Origin: Phytoseiulus persimilis
Taxonomy: Eukaryota; Arthropoda; Arachnida; Mesostigmata; Phytoseiidae
NCBI GenBank assembly: GCA_037576195.1
Contig: CM075103.1
Location: forward strand, 2,108,001 to 2,172,000
DNA: 64,000 nt
Direction: 5' to 3'
Shown here: positions 49,015 through 62,930 of the stretch, piece by piece
Layout: the number at the start of each line of letters is the position of its first letter
Numbering within the stretch: the first letter of the stretch is position 1
Notes under the pieces: model-generated
Told to the model about the DNA's origin: nothing
Seen by the model: only the letters and a program-made list of their open reading frames with translations
Databases searched by the model: none
Made by a program: the position numbers and the translations under genes

Positions 49015-52000
49015 AGAACGTGACCGTCTATTTCTGAATCCTCCGAAGTTTCCGGTCCACTCTGGAAGGGCAGTCTGAAGGGTTGTAGTGTTTGCTCCCA
49101 ATCCATCTTCTCGGGGAAGGGATCTCTCGATCGAATCCTGGTTTGATTCGAGCAATGCATTTCGATAAGAGACCATTCCATGTGTTCTCTTCAGTGATGA
49201 GGGAGATGAAGATCAGATCGTTCCCTCCTAAACACGACACGGACTCGTTTCGCTCATATTTGCGCTTCATTCCTTGCAGAGGACCACTCTATCCTTCAAC
49301 CCGACGCCCACGCCTTGCTTCTCGGGCGCGGCTTTACCCGAACTTGTTTGTGTTGGATCGAAACACTAATTTTCAACCTCGCGGACATCTCAGTAAGTGA
49401 ATTGAACGTAGTCGGAACATATTTTAGAGAAATCAATGCCCCCAATCGTGGTATGTCGTCTACACCCGTCCACCGGGATCGTTGATCGAGCTCATTGGTT
49501 TACCTCCCGTACACACAGTGTTTTGACATGGCGCAGAATGACAGTGGACGCTGGAATCGAACAAGAGAGCCAATATCGTATCTTAAACTGAACGAATCAT
49601 GTGGTCTCCTGGGGTTGTGCGGTGGGCCGCACTCGATAATCGCGCCGAGGATCAAGAGAGGCAGGCTCGAGCCCCCCTTCGACGAGGCCCGGAGTTATCT
49701 TGGGAATGGGTTCATCTGCCTCTTTCCAGACACGAAGTAGCTCGTGTGACACACCATGTTTTCCGATCTAGCCGGATGAAAGTTTCCCCACGAAGCGTTT
49801 CGAGCCGTTCTCTCCTTTCTGGAATTCCGGAAGGAATAGTTCAGCGAGCGTTGAGAAACTTGACTCCGTTCGCCGTGGACGCGTTATTCGTCCAAGGACG
49901 CAGGGTTCCCGGAGAGTTTTCCGGTGGAGCCGTCAAAGGGCTCAACGACACGTATTCAAATATTCTTGGGAATTGAGGACCGCCACCTACCAATGCGTAA
50001 TGGAAGGCGCCCTGCGCGAGCCGAGACGTCCTCCGATTCGAATCTCTCCAAAGTGTCGCATGAGGACGTCGAAAAGGCCCCGTAAACAAAGCCCGGAGAT
50101 TAATTCCGACAAGAAGCATAGTTGCGGAGATGGAGCCGCGAAGTCGCGGAGAGATCCGAAGTGTCGCGATAAGCTCGCATGGAACCAATCACCTGTCTCG
50201 TAAGACGACAGCTGCTCATAAGCAACGACAGTTATCGCCGAGCCATCGTCATGTCTCCCGCGTGTTCGTGTAATTGCTTTGAGCGACGCAAACACATCTT
50301 GGGGCTGACTGCGGGTCCGACAACTTCCGAAGCGTGATTCCTTGCCAAACTCCCGCGAACAAGCTCGGCTAATTGATTTCATCAGCGTCCGGAACAAGGA
50401 GCCGGAGACAATTATGTAGAACTCGCATATCGCGCTTCAAGAAAGACTACGGAGGATCGCTCCCTGCTCCTGATTGGGAACAAAATTAGCTCTCTCGGAG
50501 GAACAAGCTGTTCGGCACTTGCTCCGGCAACAGAAGTGCTTCACGAGCAACCTGCAGGTGTTCGAGAAACTTTTACGAGCATGACGGAATGGGGTCGCTT
50601 TGAAGCGTTCCGCAGGCGTCCCCTGAAACTCGAGAACCTCGCGGAAACAGCAGGCTGTCTTTCTGTCATAACCGGGTCGCGCGGGCTCAAGCGGGTCGTC
50701 GCCGATTCCCGGAACACCTACGCATGCTGCGTCATCGGCTTCGCTACGCATATCACCCTTTAGCCAGTGGCAGAGCTGTAACTTGAGCTTTCGATCATCG
50801 ACAACACGTAGCTCCACGATCCATCCACTCTTGCAGCAATTCAATCGCAACCCCAACCATGATGGGGGAACAACGGTCTGGGCACTAGCTGAGGGTCTGG
50901 AGCCTCAATGAGGTCACTATGAATAACATAAACTCCCCTCTGCGGGATTTATTTTGCAATCTCGCTCCAGACGGAGGGTTCGCTCAGGCCGTACTTACGT
51001 CGAGAAACCTCCATCGCGCATCGTTTGCCCGGAGATTTCGCAGGCGGAAAGCTTCTGAGCAATCTCGCTGATGGTGCGAAGCTCTCGGGGGTCACTTCAA
51101 GAGCGTGTCCTGCACATGAACACACGGCGATCATCCGAAGCTGTAGCTTGCAACCAACGAGCTAGCCGCTCGAGATGGGCCGAATAACCGGAGCTCTTCT
51201 TATTGAGAGGACAGCCTCCATCGGTCAGGCACTTTTCAGAAGAGTTGAGAATAGCGTGTCCTCCGTGAAGGAATGCGGTTTCATTTTCAAATAAGCTTCC
51301 TGATAGGAAATCAGCTCAGGTTCAAATTGAGCTAATAGAATGGCCGTTGGCAACAGATGAACTCCCGATCCCTCTTTCTCCGCCCAGCGATCTCCCCTTT
51401 CGAGACTCTTCGACGACCATACTTCCGGGATGAGCAGCTGCCCTTGAGCCCGTCCCGACTGGCGGCTGTGTCGATTCTTACACGTATCCTGAGGAGAATC
51501 GCGTCGGCTTCCCGTCCGCGACGAACTCTATACATATCGTCTGCTCCCGCGTTCGAACCGTTTGATGTTCATGGTCGTTGTCATTTCAGAGGGAGAAGTC
51601 ATCTGAGGAGTCTAAATGTTACCGGCTCTTCGTCACCCTCGGGATAAATCAGTGGTGATTTAGTAACGAATCCTGGCTCGTTCTCGAACAGTTCAGTTCC
51701 GTGTCCAGATTCTGTTAGCTACGACTCTTGCCTCGGTGGTAGGTTCAGAACAGTCGTTTCTTATGCAAATTGGTACTCGTTACTCCCTCATGAGATTTGG
51801 GGATTAGCTGAACATCACAATAAGCCGTAAAAGATTTCCGAGCCTCAGACTCGGGGAAGACCGCAAGCTCAAGTCTCCCCAGAACAGCGGCCAGGGAAAA
51901 AATCTGTCTTCTGGAGATCCACTACGCTGAAGGAGCTACATCGAGTTAAGCACAGCCTGAAGTAGAAGCCCGAGTAATCCTACTGGTTCCCACCAATTTT

Positions 52001-55000
52001 GCTCGCGGTCGAGCGGGAAGGATCCGATATTGACAATGACTCTGATATCATGGTTGAAGCTGATTCAGACCTCATGTCTAACGTACAGCGGCCGGAATAT
52101 TCTGCTCCCTTCTGTTCCATGGAAGACGATTTCCTGGGCAACCTGAACGAATGTGTGCGCAGCAGCTCTAATCGACGAGGGGATGCCATCGTTACGCGTT
52201 GATGTTAGTCTGCTACGCTTTATGGCGTTCCTTGCCCCATGAGATGCGATGATTAATGGGAGCCGTGTTCCCGCCTTCTTCCCGCCCCCTATACATACTA
52301 ACCATCTAGATCCGAATTGTTATGATACGGAATCGCACGAAAAACAAGACCTCCTTTCACGAAGACGGAACTCTCCGGAGGAACTCGGCCAGGCTGTGCG
52401 AGTCCATGTGCATCAAAATCAGGGAAAGAATGAGGAACTCCATGTCAGCCCGGGAGACAGGCCGTACCCGCATAGGCAACTTTCATTCAGGGGAGGTCGA
52501 GTGGAAAGTGACAGAGAACCTTCGCTGGAATGGACAGTCTCCCGTTGTTCCTCTGTTCGTATGTTGCTCAGATAGGCCCGCGAAAAACGGCCTCGGATAC
52601 GGGAGATAGAGAACAGGAAGCGTGCATCCACACAGAATCTCTTACTTCCCCCGTGCCGTTGACCGCGCCGAGAATGAGTTCATAGGAGTCCACGTGTGCG
52701 AGCATCCACGTTTCTCGGGATGCAGACAAGTGCCCGCTCGTTTGAGCCGAGCCTACATCCGAGTCCATGAATTCGTGTCTCGCGCGGCAACAAACCCCAC
52801 TCCTCCGGAAACGGAAGCCCTGGACGCGTGGTTCGCCCCCACACTCCAAGACCGCAACCGAGAATCGGAAGATGTTCCTGAGAGAAGTTGTCGCCGACGA
52901 GGGAGTTCGGACCACGGTCTTCATGGCCCGAGTTTTCAGCCGTGGATGGGAGGACAATCAATCCTCGAAGCTGAAATAACACTCCTCGGCCGGTTGTCAA
53001 TGTACAGGAACGTTGTTTGGAATTGTGTGCAGCGAGCAAAGACATGCGCTGAACTTGACTAGAGCAAGGGAACTTTTCCTTACCCGAGTTTACTTTGTTG
53101 TCGTTGAAAGAACTCTCCTCTAGTTCGCTGCTTTCGTGATCTGAACTTCTGATTGGTCCGCTGCAGCGATGGTTTTACAACAAACACAGTACTCTCGCCG
53201 ACGATGTCTCAATGGCGGCACGGCGCCACCATCTTCGGCATCCGTTCGGGTGTCCCTCGATGCTTTCAACAACAGCTCGTGCACTGACAAAACGAAACAA
53301 GGAAACTGAACGAACACGGAGCAACGAATCCGAGATAGTATTCGAATCAGCAGAATTACCTGCCGAATCTTCTGTGGAGATGTTCGGGCTGCACATCAAT
53401 ATTTATCATGCATGCCCTTATCGAACAATGAGCTGGTGGGCTGTAATGCTCTCGAATGATTAGAGCCCGGCGCGTTCCCCCACTCCCGATCTGCATCATT
53501 AGCTAGGCGGTCGAAGAGGGCCTTGGATATCCATTTGGTTTCGAAACCGAGGAGCGATGTGTGTGTTCGGCGCGCGTAGCTCATGCAAAACTCCGCCATG
53601 GATCAGAGATGGAATTATTGAAGTCCTCTTTCGATTGGATCTCTTCGTGACGGCTGATATACTCCTCCTGATATACTCCTTCAACGGAATCTCATTCCAC
53701 CATGTATAGCGGATGGATCTTGCTGAGATGAGCTCAAGTTCAGTCCCAGAATGAGGCGGAGAGGGAGGAATGATCTCTGATAAGATGGAACGAAATATTC
53801 CGAAGTTCCAAAAGTGCTCGCCGAAAACCATGAGCGTTCCTACACAAGATTCCGAGAGTTCCCGATTTCCCTATTCCACTGATATGAGCTTCGGAATTCA
53901 ATCTCCTTCCAAAGATCTCGATCTCGGAAAAATTTGTAGCGTCTGCCGGCCTGCGATCATCTCCGCTACATGGCGAATCGCGCGCCGGGATTTCAGCGTT
54001 TCAGTAATTCTTACCTTCGCTCGGACAAACTGACGCAGTGAAAGTGATGCCGAATCCCTGAATGCAGGATGGTGTTACCTCGTCGGAATCGCAGAGTAAT
54101 CAGCCGGCTCCGAATAAGATCGGGGAGATTCAGGGTTTCGGATCTGGGAGCAGCCATGACGTAGCAACAGTGATGGATATTCCATTCCCAGGCTCCGAGA
54201 GGCACGCTTAGTGAGATCTTATTCACCGACAAGGAGTGTGCACTGACTGTTCTGCGTCGATTTTTTTGATTCATGCATGGGACCGCTCGGTTCGCCGAGT
54301 ATCAATGCTTTATTCACTGAATCCATCCCCAGAGCTACTTTTACTCGACCTACTATAATCCGCTCATTTTTGTACTCGCTGAATCCCGAATGGTCTTCCT
54401 ACGCGACGCATGTGGAATGAATCGATCATCCCGACATTTCCGACTTTCACCGGTTTCGAGACCGAGAAAGTACGAGAACGCAAACGAGAGCGTTAGAGTG
54501 GGAGCCAAGGGATGAGATGAATCGTCACTGATGATGATGACTGGACGAGTTTCATATTGATTTTCAAGGCCCCAGGGCCATGTGGGGAAAACCCCATACG
54601 CTCCCTCCCGCCGCGCCCTACATGGGCGCGTACAGAATTGAAAGTTCGCTCTCGGTTCCTCTCATGCTATCCATGTGTCATAAAACTCGGCGCTTGACAC
54701 TTGGTGCACACTCCTCGAGAGATGAGCGGCGAAAATAGAAATTTACGAAGTTTCACTCTCTGCGTGGAGAAGATAATCGTGACACCTGCGGCTCTCCATC
54801 GTTCCGCATCATGATCACAACGCGAATGTTGACGAGCCTTGCTGCCCATGAACCCGGCTGGAAGGATGAAGTCGCCGCTGAGCCCCGAGTGTCGCTCCGA
54901 GAAAGGCTCACTTCGAGTATCCGGAATGTCATCCGAAAATAGCCTGCACTTTTCGCCAACATGAGCCAATACGTTTGCGATTTTCCACTTGTTCGACGAT

Positions 55001-56440
55001 GCCGGTTTCCCTGTCACTGCTTGTCGCCACAAAGTAACGGTGGACGCGAAGCCTCAGTTCGAAACATTTTGACGTTGTGATCGCCCAACAGTCAAGTGGA
55101 GTGGGGTATATCGTGCGCACAGCGGAAGTAATATGAGTAAATCTGATACCGATGAGAAAACGCCGAGAAGAGACGAACCGCTCCGACACAGACTGATGTT
55201 TTCCTCGATGACTTGGGTGCGGTCACCGAAGGGTTTCGTAGGAACTGCAGCATAGGAACATCGCTAGCTGATCGATTGATCTTCCGCATATCAAGTATTT
55301 ATTGGGCGAGCCACGCAAGCTTCGAGACAGCTTCTGTGACTGCCCCAAGTTCTAGACCCCGGTCTGAGACCCACTGCAGCTGGCTTCCGCGCGTATTTGA
55401 AGGGTAGATCTACCGTCGCTCCTCAGAAGCAATTTTTGGCGCCTGTTTGTTTCCCGTCGACGCTCGAGACGGTGCCCCCTCCCTTGCTTCCGCCTCCGTC
55501 TAGACGGCAGACAAACATTTCCGGATTCCTTTCGTCTTGTTTTCATGTTCGGAAGAATCAATAATAGATGTGGGTGGGCGATGCAGAACTTTTGTTATGA
55601 GAAAACATAAAAACTGAGAGCAGCACGTGGTACTAAAACTTTGATACTCAATGTGAGTCAACGACCCTTTCTCTTTATCGGCACAGACAAATCCTCAGCC
55701 GCCACTGGCTCTGGCGCCTTCCGCAACCGATTTTGCTTTGATCAGGCTGTGTGGGTTATGCCGAACGATTATCCATCCCGCGGTTCTCTCCGCGCTGGAT
55801 GCTGACTTCCGCAAGGATCTACGGATAATTGTCAACTAAATCGAGCATTTCGTACAGCCGAGATCGACTTATTTCAGTGCGAAAGGCTTCGGTCGGTCTC
55901 CTAGGGCTGTTCTCCAATGGGAACTCGTCTTGATTGCTCTGTACTCAAGCTGAGAGAAGCTGTTCAGTTGAGCTATATAAACCATATCGTTCAGTTGGTG
56001 CTGCACTTCAAGTCGTGCTGAGACCCGGGGAATGTTCTCCATTCATCCCCACATAGCTGCTTCCGAGAAATTTCGTGCACATTACTCTTCTTCCGATCGC
56101 CATGATTTCCTCATCGCTGATTCACTTGGGAAGATGAATTTATCCGTCGAGATTGCGCCTGTGGATTGAATACCAATCAGGAATCCAGACCACTCATGAG
56201 CCAGGAGTAGTTAATGTCGTTCCGTCTCTCGTCCGGTGATACCGTGTTGCGATTTCTGAATGTATGAATCCCACGGGGAACTTCGTGAGGCTCGAAACTC
56301 AGAGCTGTGCGACTTAATCTTTGGGACGCCGCGGAATCTCTCTTCCCTTGAACTTCTTCTTTGCTCTTCTCGAAGATGAGAATCTTCCTTTTTGGCGGGC
56401 AAAAATCAGATAATTTTGAGGGATTCCTCCCTCGAGGAGA
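49015..56440. other. No gene recognised
   Basis: No assignable gene. An exon-like interval at 49280-49392 (+) has both an acceptor (CATTCCTTGCAG) and a consensus donor TCA|GTAAGTG. A - strand stretch at about 53160-53092 ends in a GTAAGG donor and reads as an acidic peptide. A TATATAAA box at about 55972-55979 (+) is followed at about 30 bases by an initiator-like GCACTT, without a clear gene. A 14-bp tandem duplication lies at 53653-53680. Confidence 0.35.
53653..53680. repeat. Tandem duplication, 14 bp x 2
   Basis: CTGATATACTCCTC at 53653-53666 is followed directly by CTGATATACTCCTT at 53667-53680, one mismatch. Confidence 0.85.
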
Positions 56441-56473
56441 CCCCCCTTCCCCCTCCCCTCCCCTCCCCTCCCA
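56441..56473 (-). other. C-rich/G-rich tract able to form a G-quadruplex
   Basis: The + strand is a pure pyrimidine tract built of CCCCT units. The - strand therefore carries at least four G3-G5 runs separated by one or two bases, the classic G-quadruplex pattern. It could also form a triplex. No gene adjoins it with confidence, so a regulatory role is only a possibility. Confidence 0.6.
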
Positions 56474-57655
56474 GCGGAATGGTGACCAACTCACGTCAGC
56501 CATGTCCCGCAAAAGGTAGCGCTAACGAGTGATATACTGATCGACTACATTCCCAACCGCGTTGCAATGCAGTTTCAGTCGGATGATAGACAGTGGTTCG
56601 GTTTTGAATATATCAGATATCGAGATGAATGACACTCCTCCGGATTGGGATGCCAGCCAGCTCGGTTCAGTGGGCTCACGGGTATGCTGACGAACCAATG
56701 AAGCCGCCCATCTCGTCAAAGATCAGCTGACTTCGATCCTCGAATGAAACACGGGTCCTTGTATTCTTGATTCTGCGGGAACGGAAGCCACAGTCCACAA
56801 CTCCTTCGAACACCTGCATAACGACCATGTCGCAACGATTGCCACTGTCTGGTTCCAGCAACCAGCGGTGGCGTGTCTCCGGGCGTGTCGTGCTTCCGCG
56901 GCTCTCGGAGTAAAAATAATGAGTGTCTTTGCGAAATCGTGCTTGATTCATCAACATAAAAGTAGGTACGATACACTCTTTCCTTGACGAAGGATGCACT
57001 TCCATATGTTGGGTTCGATCTTCTCCCGCTTCCGCAGCATCTTATAGTTTCACACCGTCCGCGATTCTCGGCTGGATAGCTGCGATGTACGCTGATTTCT
57101 AATTGATAATCGCCCTCAGATTGTGAGGGATATCTGACAAGTCCTCAAACTTTGACGTTCGGAGAACTCCTATACAAGATTGAGGCTCTGCTCCCGAAAT
57201 CCTCCACAAAGTCGAGAAAACGACACTTCACCCAGCGAAACTTCATGGGGGGTTGACAATTACACTGAGATGCCTACCAGCCCGAGCGTCCACGAAATAA
57301 ACTCCCTATTCAACATGGCTCTGTTACGTTGGAATCGCAGATACCGTAACCCATCACCTGCGCATCTGAACTTATCGAAATCATTTTCTCATCCCATGAA
57401 TGCAAGCTTTCCGATAGTCAGATAATTTCCGATAATAATTCGGGAGCACGCGAAGATCGAGGCCGAGCCACGTGGCCTGCTGGGCTGGAGAGGATTCCGG
57501 CCCTCATCGAAAAGAAGCTAAGGCGTGAGATAAGTCCTGTTACGGGGAGATTCAGCTTCCTTGAGTTGCGGATTTGGTTGCATTCTGATGGACTAACCTT
57601 TTGGCCATTGCTGATCCGTTGCGTCCGCCCGGATTTGCAAAGGCCCTGAGAACAG

Positions 57656-57669
57656 CCCCCCCCCCCCCC
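57656..57669 (+). repeat. Poly(C) run, 14 bases
   Basis: Fourteen consecutive C, the longest homopolymer C/G run seen here. It lies about 45 bases upstream of the candidate exon at 57715-57969 and could serve as part of its pyrimidine tract. Its exact length may be unreliable. Confidence 0.8.
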
Positions 57670-57714
57670 TCCCAGTTTTGCTGCGGTTCTAGAAAATGGT
57701 GGTTCCAGTGACAG

Positions 57715-57969
57715 GAGAAGCCACCGACTTCTCCTCAACAGGGAACAGTGCCCAGGGGAACGCATGTCAGCCGCGAGGCAACGGAAGAAAACAGCGGAAA
57801 AAACGCGAAAGTTCCCCGAAAGGAGGACATGCTCCCAGGATGTCTGAATAGAGCTCCCGATTTGATTCCCTGTCCCGAGCTTCCCCCAAGCAAAGTCTGT
57901 TCGACTCCCGGAGAATATTTGACCTCCGAACCCTCTGGGCTATCGGATGCTTTTGAAAAACATCCCGAA
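57715..57969 (+). CDS. Tentative internal exon, Pro/Glu/Lys-rich protein
   Basis: An 85-codon stretch, open without stops, runs from an acceptor (TTCCAGTGACAG) to a consensus donor GAA|GTAAGATC, phase 0 at both ends. Its residue make-up (many Pro, Glu, Lys, Ser; little Arg or Trp) differs from the Arg-rich chance frames around it. It has no predicted membrane segment or motif I know, and looks like a disordered region of a larger protein. A phase-0 continuation is available at 58260-58442 after acceptor CCCCAACAG, ending in a stop; an alternative acceptor gives another open frame. A 15-bp tandem duplication lies between them (58069-58098). No family is assigned. Confidence 0.3.
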
Positions 57970-58068
57970 GTAAGATCAAGATCAGCTCGAGCCGCCGCTA
58001 TACTGACTCCTCATACTGGCGCGAAACTCCTAATGAGTGATCCAAAACTCACCAACCGTCTATAGAGA

Positions 58069-58098
58069 AAGGCTGCTGACCTTAAGGCTGCTGACATT
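58069..58098. repeat. Tandem duplication, 15 bp x 2
   Basis: AAGGCTGCTGACCTT at 58069-58083 is followed directly by AAGGCTGCTGACATT at 58084-58098, one mismatch. Confidence 0.85.
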
Positions 58099-61000
58099 AC
58101 TCGTCAGATGCGCTCCCTCTCGACAATATTCTCAACATGAGCTGATGATGGATACCATGTTGCCTATTTTGAAGACATTCGGAAGCCTAGCTGTCATCTC
58201 ACGGCAAGGAACGACCTCCAGCCTCGATCCATTTTGGAAGATAGCTGATTCCCCAACAGATGAGTTGCCTCCGGTTCTGCGAAGCCTCTCATCCATTGGC
58301 GTTTGAAGAGATTCCAAGGCATGTGATGAATACAACGACTCCTGTTTGGGGCACATCTCGGACCGAACAGAACAGCCACTGTCACTCAGGTCTTGCTGAT
58401 GCATTAAAAGATGCAGCTATTGACTATTACGACGGACGATGATAATGATGCTCACGAACGCTTAACCTGATGCCCATCGCAAAAACCCTGAATTGTGCTC
58501 GACTCCTCAGAGGGAGAGAGATACCTGAACCGGGAACTCTCCACTTCTGATCAAGGAGAGAGCTTCTGCGTTCGACTCGTCTGCGTGCTCGAACCGGCCC
58601 CCCGCACGACTCGGGACTGGATCCTCTTTCGCATTCATTAGCGCGGGGCTGCGAGCACGGCACTAAACAAGAAACTCATGCTCTTCTATGGAATAACGTC
58701 CTTCTGTCTTTCTCGATGTTCCCCTGCTAGAACCGAGTGAGAAGCTTGACGAGATGGAACGTTTCCAATCTCCCTCCCCGATGAGCCGGAGAATGAAACT
58801 GGGCAGATCCCATCGAGAACGCGGCGCTTCGCGACTCGCCTCGAACTCGGAGTGTAGCTGCGCTGCTTCGTTCTCACGAACGCATGTTACTATCGACCAG
58901 GAGTGTCCGTGTCGTTTCGATCGAAGCTCACTTGCGCCGCGATTCCGCAACGAAGTACAGGCGAGCTCCGCTGGCATCTGGAAGCGGCTATCGGATGCAT
59001 GCGACCATTCCTCCCGCAAGTCCTCCGGGTTCCGGTTGCTCAATCGTCGGACGATTGGAAGGCTCAACGCCTCATCGAAGGGACTCTCAGAGAAAATTCG
59101 CTCCTCTGCGGATTCGCGTTCCTGGGCAGAGCTCAGAAATCAATAGCGGTCGATGAGACCTTGTTCTCTTGAACTTTCGCCCTTCGGGTGCTTCGGTTGC
59201 CCTTTGCGTTTGTTGCAAAAACAGCGCGGAACGCTCTGCTTGTGTTCCGTGAGTACCACCACGCAATCAATCCTACCGCGGCGGAATTCTCCGTTCGGAT
59301 CGTGATTCTCAGAATATCGGAAGTATTCAACGTGCAAACATTTCCCCAATTAAAAACAGCTGATCAGGGCTCTTCCGAATCGATAATGATCGATCTAATG
59401 AGAGGCCACGCCGAGGCCGAGCAAGGTTACTAAGTCCAGTGTCTCGTTTTTTGCAGAGATTTTGTTCGATTTCATCACTTCGACTCGATCAAGAGTTGGT
59501 GCTGAACCAACGAGTAGAGCCATGCAGCACTCCGAGATCTTCGTGATCTTTCCGCCTGGGCTGCAGTCTTGGAACGTGAACAGTATCGACCGATTCGATC
59601 GAATCGAGAGCAACAAACAACAGTGAACAGCTTGAATCGAGCCCAACGGCACCGATCCAAAGGAACGCCTCCACAAGATTCGGAACGGTGGAAAATTAGG
59701 GGACCTGCCGCTCGTATGGATGCGTCACGAAACCCCAACTTGGTCTGGGCTTGAGTTCTTGACACGAAACGGATCGCTCCCATCAGGGAAGTAAGTGACA
59801 GTGGGAAGACACTGCAGGCCACAGCAAACATTCAAGGGAGCAGCGCCCTAAAATGGAACAGCAGCCAACGCAGCTCCGCCACCTTAATGGTCGGGCTTAC
59901 GACGAGCCGGTCCGGATACACAACTCGGTCGCGTTCAAACTTGTCAGAACTGGTAAGCCGTTCCCTTATCTTATTTCATTGTCGAGTAGGCTTCGTTTCT
60001 CACTCGCGCTGCCGTTCGTGACGGGAAGAACACGAGGGAACCAGGGCGGCGGGAACTCCGGAACCTGTCCCACTTTTTCGGCTAGCCAACCGACGAAGGA
60101 GGGGATCGAGGCAATGAAACAGTTTTCGCTGGCCGCAATCTATCATCAGCAGATTATAGGTTCTCGATGACGGTCTCGACAGTTGTTTTGACCGAATTGC
60201 TCTACAACATTCCCTCGATCTCGATGATCCCGGTGATTCGGAAAACCCTATGCGTGAGAGAGCGTGCCAAACAGCTGGTTCCGTCTCGGAGCTTGCGGTC
60301 GCATGCCCGACTCGGAAATTAGCTAACACGATGAGTGGGTCTCACACGTGGTCTCCCGCCCTACGAGGCGGTACTGGTGGCGCCGCCCGTGGTGCGTTCA
60401 GAGAGCCGGAGCCGTTCCTAAAAGGCTCCCGATCCACCAGACGGCGACGCCGTCGCGAGAAGAACGGCAAAAGCAGCAGGGAATAAGAATTTGGAACGGG
60501 AGAGCGAGAGAGAGTTCCTTCGTTTTACCTCTCCTCTGAAGCATTCCTTTCTCGCTCTCCCGTCGCTGAGTGCTCACCAAGACAGACATCACTAGCTGTC
60601 GTTTGAAATCTCGAATCACTGTCGCTCCCTAGGCCATCACGTTCCGCCAGCCTCCATCTCAATCATTCCCTCCGGGATGAAGGATCGTCATCTCATTCCG
60701 AGCAGAAATCACTCGTGACGCGACGGCGGGGTCAAAGTAATCTCGGGATCCTTTCCACGACGACGCGTCGAACCTGAGCTCCTTGCGCCGACTCGGATCT
60801 CCGTAGACCTCGCGATTCTACGTTATATCCTTAACACCCAGGAGGGCTCATGGCATTCAACAAGTGCTCATCTCTGAGTCGGAATACTGTTGAAATTGGC
60901 GGAAGGAGCGTGCTCCAAACTCGCGATGGAGAATCCCCGAATCGTTTCCATAAGGGAACATTCGGGAGACTGTCAACCGATGAGACGCGCTCCACATTTT

Positions 61001-62918
61001 GAGCCGGCCGCTTCGAACTTTCAAAAATATATCGAGGTGGCTCCCGGTATCAAAGTTTTCCGGCTCGGCCCAGCGCAGTTCGATTGTTCACCTCTCCCAC
61101 CACATCAGAGAAATAGAGAGAAACTGGGATCAGTATATTTTCGGTTCAGGATAAAAAAAAAATACCCTCCGGACGGGCGTCAAGGCGACCATAGCGGCGG
61201 CTCCGCAGGCTCCATGAAACTCAAGAGATGAAGTTCAGCGGATTCGATGGCGGAGGGTGCGGCCGAGCTCCTCGAACGAGCCAGACGGGGAGTCGTTCCA
61301 GGAGTCGCTCCGGAGCTCGATGATGAATCACCCGCTCTGGATCATTCGCCATATCGGAACGATCCGGTTTGGAACTCGTACTGTGAATCACTCGCGACTG
61401 CCCACGCCTTCAGCAGTGACCTTGTTGGCCGCTGACGAAAAGGAGGAAAGGGTATTTTCCTATCGCAGACTTTGTTCCTTGATCGAGTGAGACTTCGTTG
61501 CATTCCACAAGTGGTTGTTTGGTTCGGCCCCCGCGAGGCGGCGCTCTGATCTCTACACTTCCAGGAACATCGTATTTGGCGACGAAAACAGCAGGATTAC
61601 AACCGCAGCGGTCTGAAGAGTGAGATCGGTCGCTGTGCCGCCCGGTTGCTGGGGCGGCTGCCAATCTGTCTGTCTGTGGTTCGGCCGTTCCGTCGGTCTA
61701 TCTGTTAGCCATCCAGGCTGTTGAGTAACGCCTGGAGGATATTGGCATTCCGTGGCTTGCTCGCCTGGCTGCCTGCCCGCCTTCCTTAGGATCACAGGGT
61801 TTCTCCCGCTGCCCATTCGCTTTCGGCCGGCCTGCCTGTCCGAGCTCGACTACTCAACCACCTACTGACCCACTCCTCCGACACCTTTTTTGTTGCCGCC
61901 TGGTCTCTTCCAGACACAACGCGGCGTTGTGTCTCGTCACCTCGCGCCGTAGCTTTATTCCCGCTTCATTCGCTCGGATCTGCATCAGCCTTCAATTTCG
62001 GCGACGACCCATCGCGGTTGGTCATATCGGGCGATCCTCTCCCGCGGCGGAGCAAACAGGAGCCCGCAGATCGTTCGACGGACTTTCGCTTGAGCAAAAG
62101 GGTCTGCTTCATCAAACAACCTCGGATAGTATTAAAGGCGGGAATAGTCGTGCGCGGCGTCCAGTCTCGACGAGGAGCAGCTCCGGGCGAACTGCCCGAA
62201 CCGACTCGAGTTCAGCCCGAAGCTTTTGGTCTTATAGCGTGTTCGAGGTAGAAACGACATCTTCGGGGGCCTTGTTCTATGCATAGTGCGTTTGCTGTCA
62301 CTCGACGACCGGTTGTCGTTAATTAAATCGTCCAATAGAATGGGGTCCTGACAGCGCTTTAACGTTCTCTTAATATCACTCAACTTTGAGTGGTCAGGGC
62401 ACAGCTTCAGGTGGGCTCGCAAGTTGGAAGCTCAATTCTTCGAGCGCTTTGCTGAATTCGTGGTCCGCCGTGAGCAGGTGAAAATATCGTCGTGTGAGAT
62501 TCGAGCGGCGAAGGAATTTCCGATATGAGAGTTCCGGCTCGAAAGTAAACTTATTTCATATTGCGGAATCGAACGACCGCTTCGACATCTCCCAACGCTG
62601 CCCCGCTCAGCTCGGGAAAGGCAACCAACAACTCCCTACAGCTCCATGTGTGGAGAACGTCCGACGCCGCTGACGTTTCAGTTGAATTGAACACAGGCTC
62701 TCGGTACAAACGCCGCCTCGGCTAAGTTATTCGGGACTCTCAAGAGCTCTCCAGAACGTCGCAAGGAGAGATGCTTGAACGCTTTCGAATGCCTCGAGTG
62801 TCTGACCCCCCAACGCCGAGATCGAATCATTGTTATCGCTGCTTTGCTCGAGACCGAATGGCAGTCGGCCGGCCGATCAATCACAATGAAATCGGAATGC
62901 ACCAGTGACCGCTGGAGC

Positions 62919-62930
62919 GGGGGGGGGGGG
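62919..62930 (+). repeat. Poly(G) run, 12 bases
   Basis: Twelve consecutive G followed by CGATTTTTAG; no gene context recognised. Confidence 0.8.
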
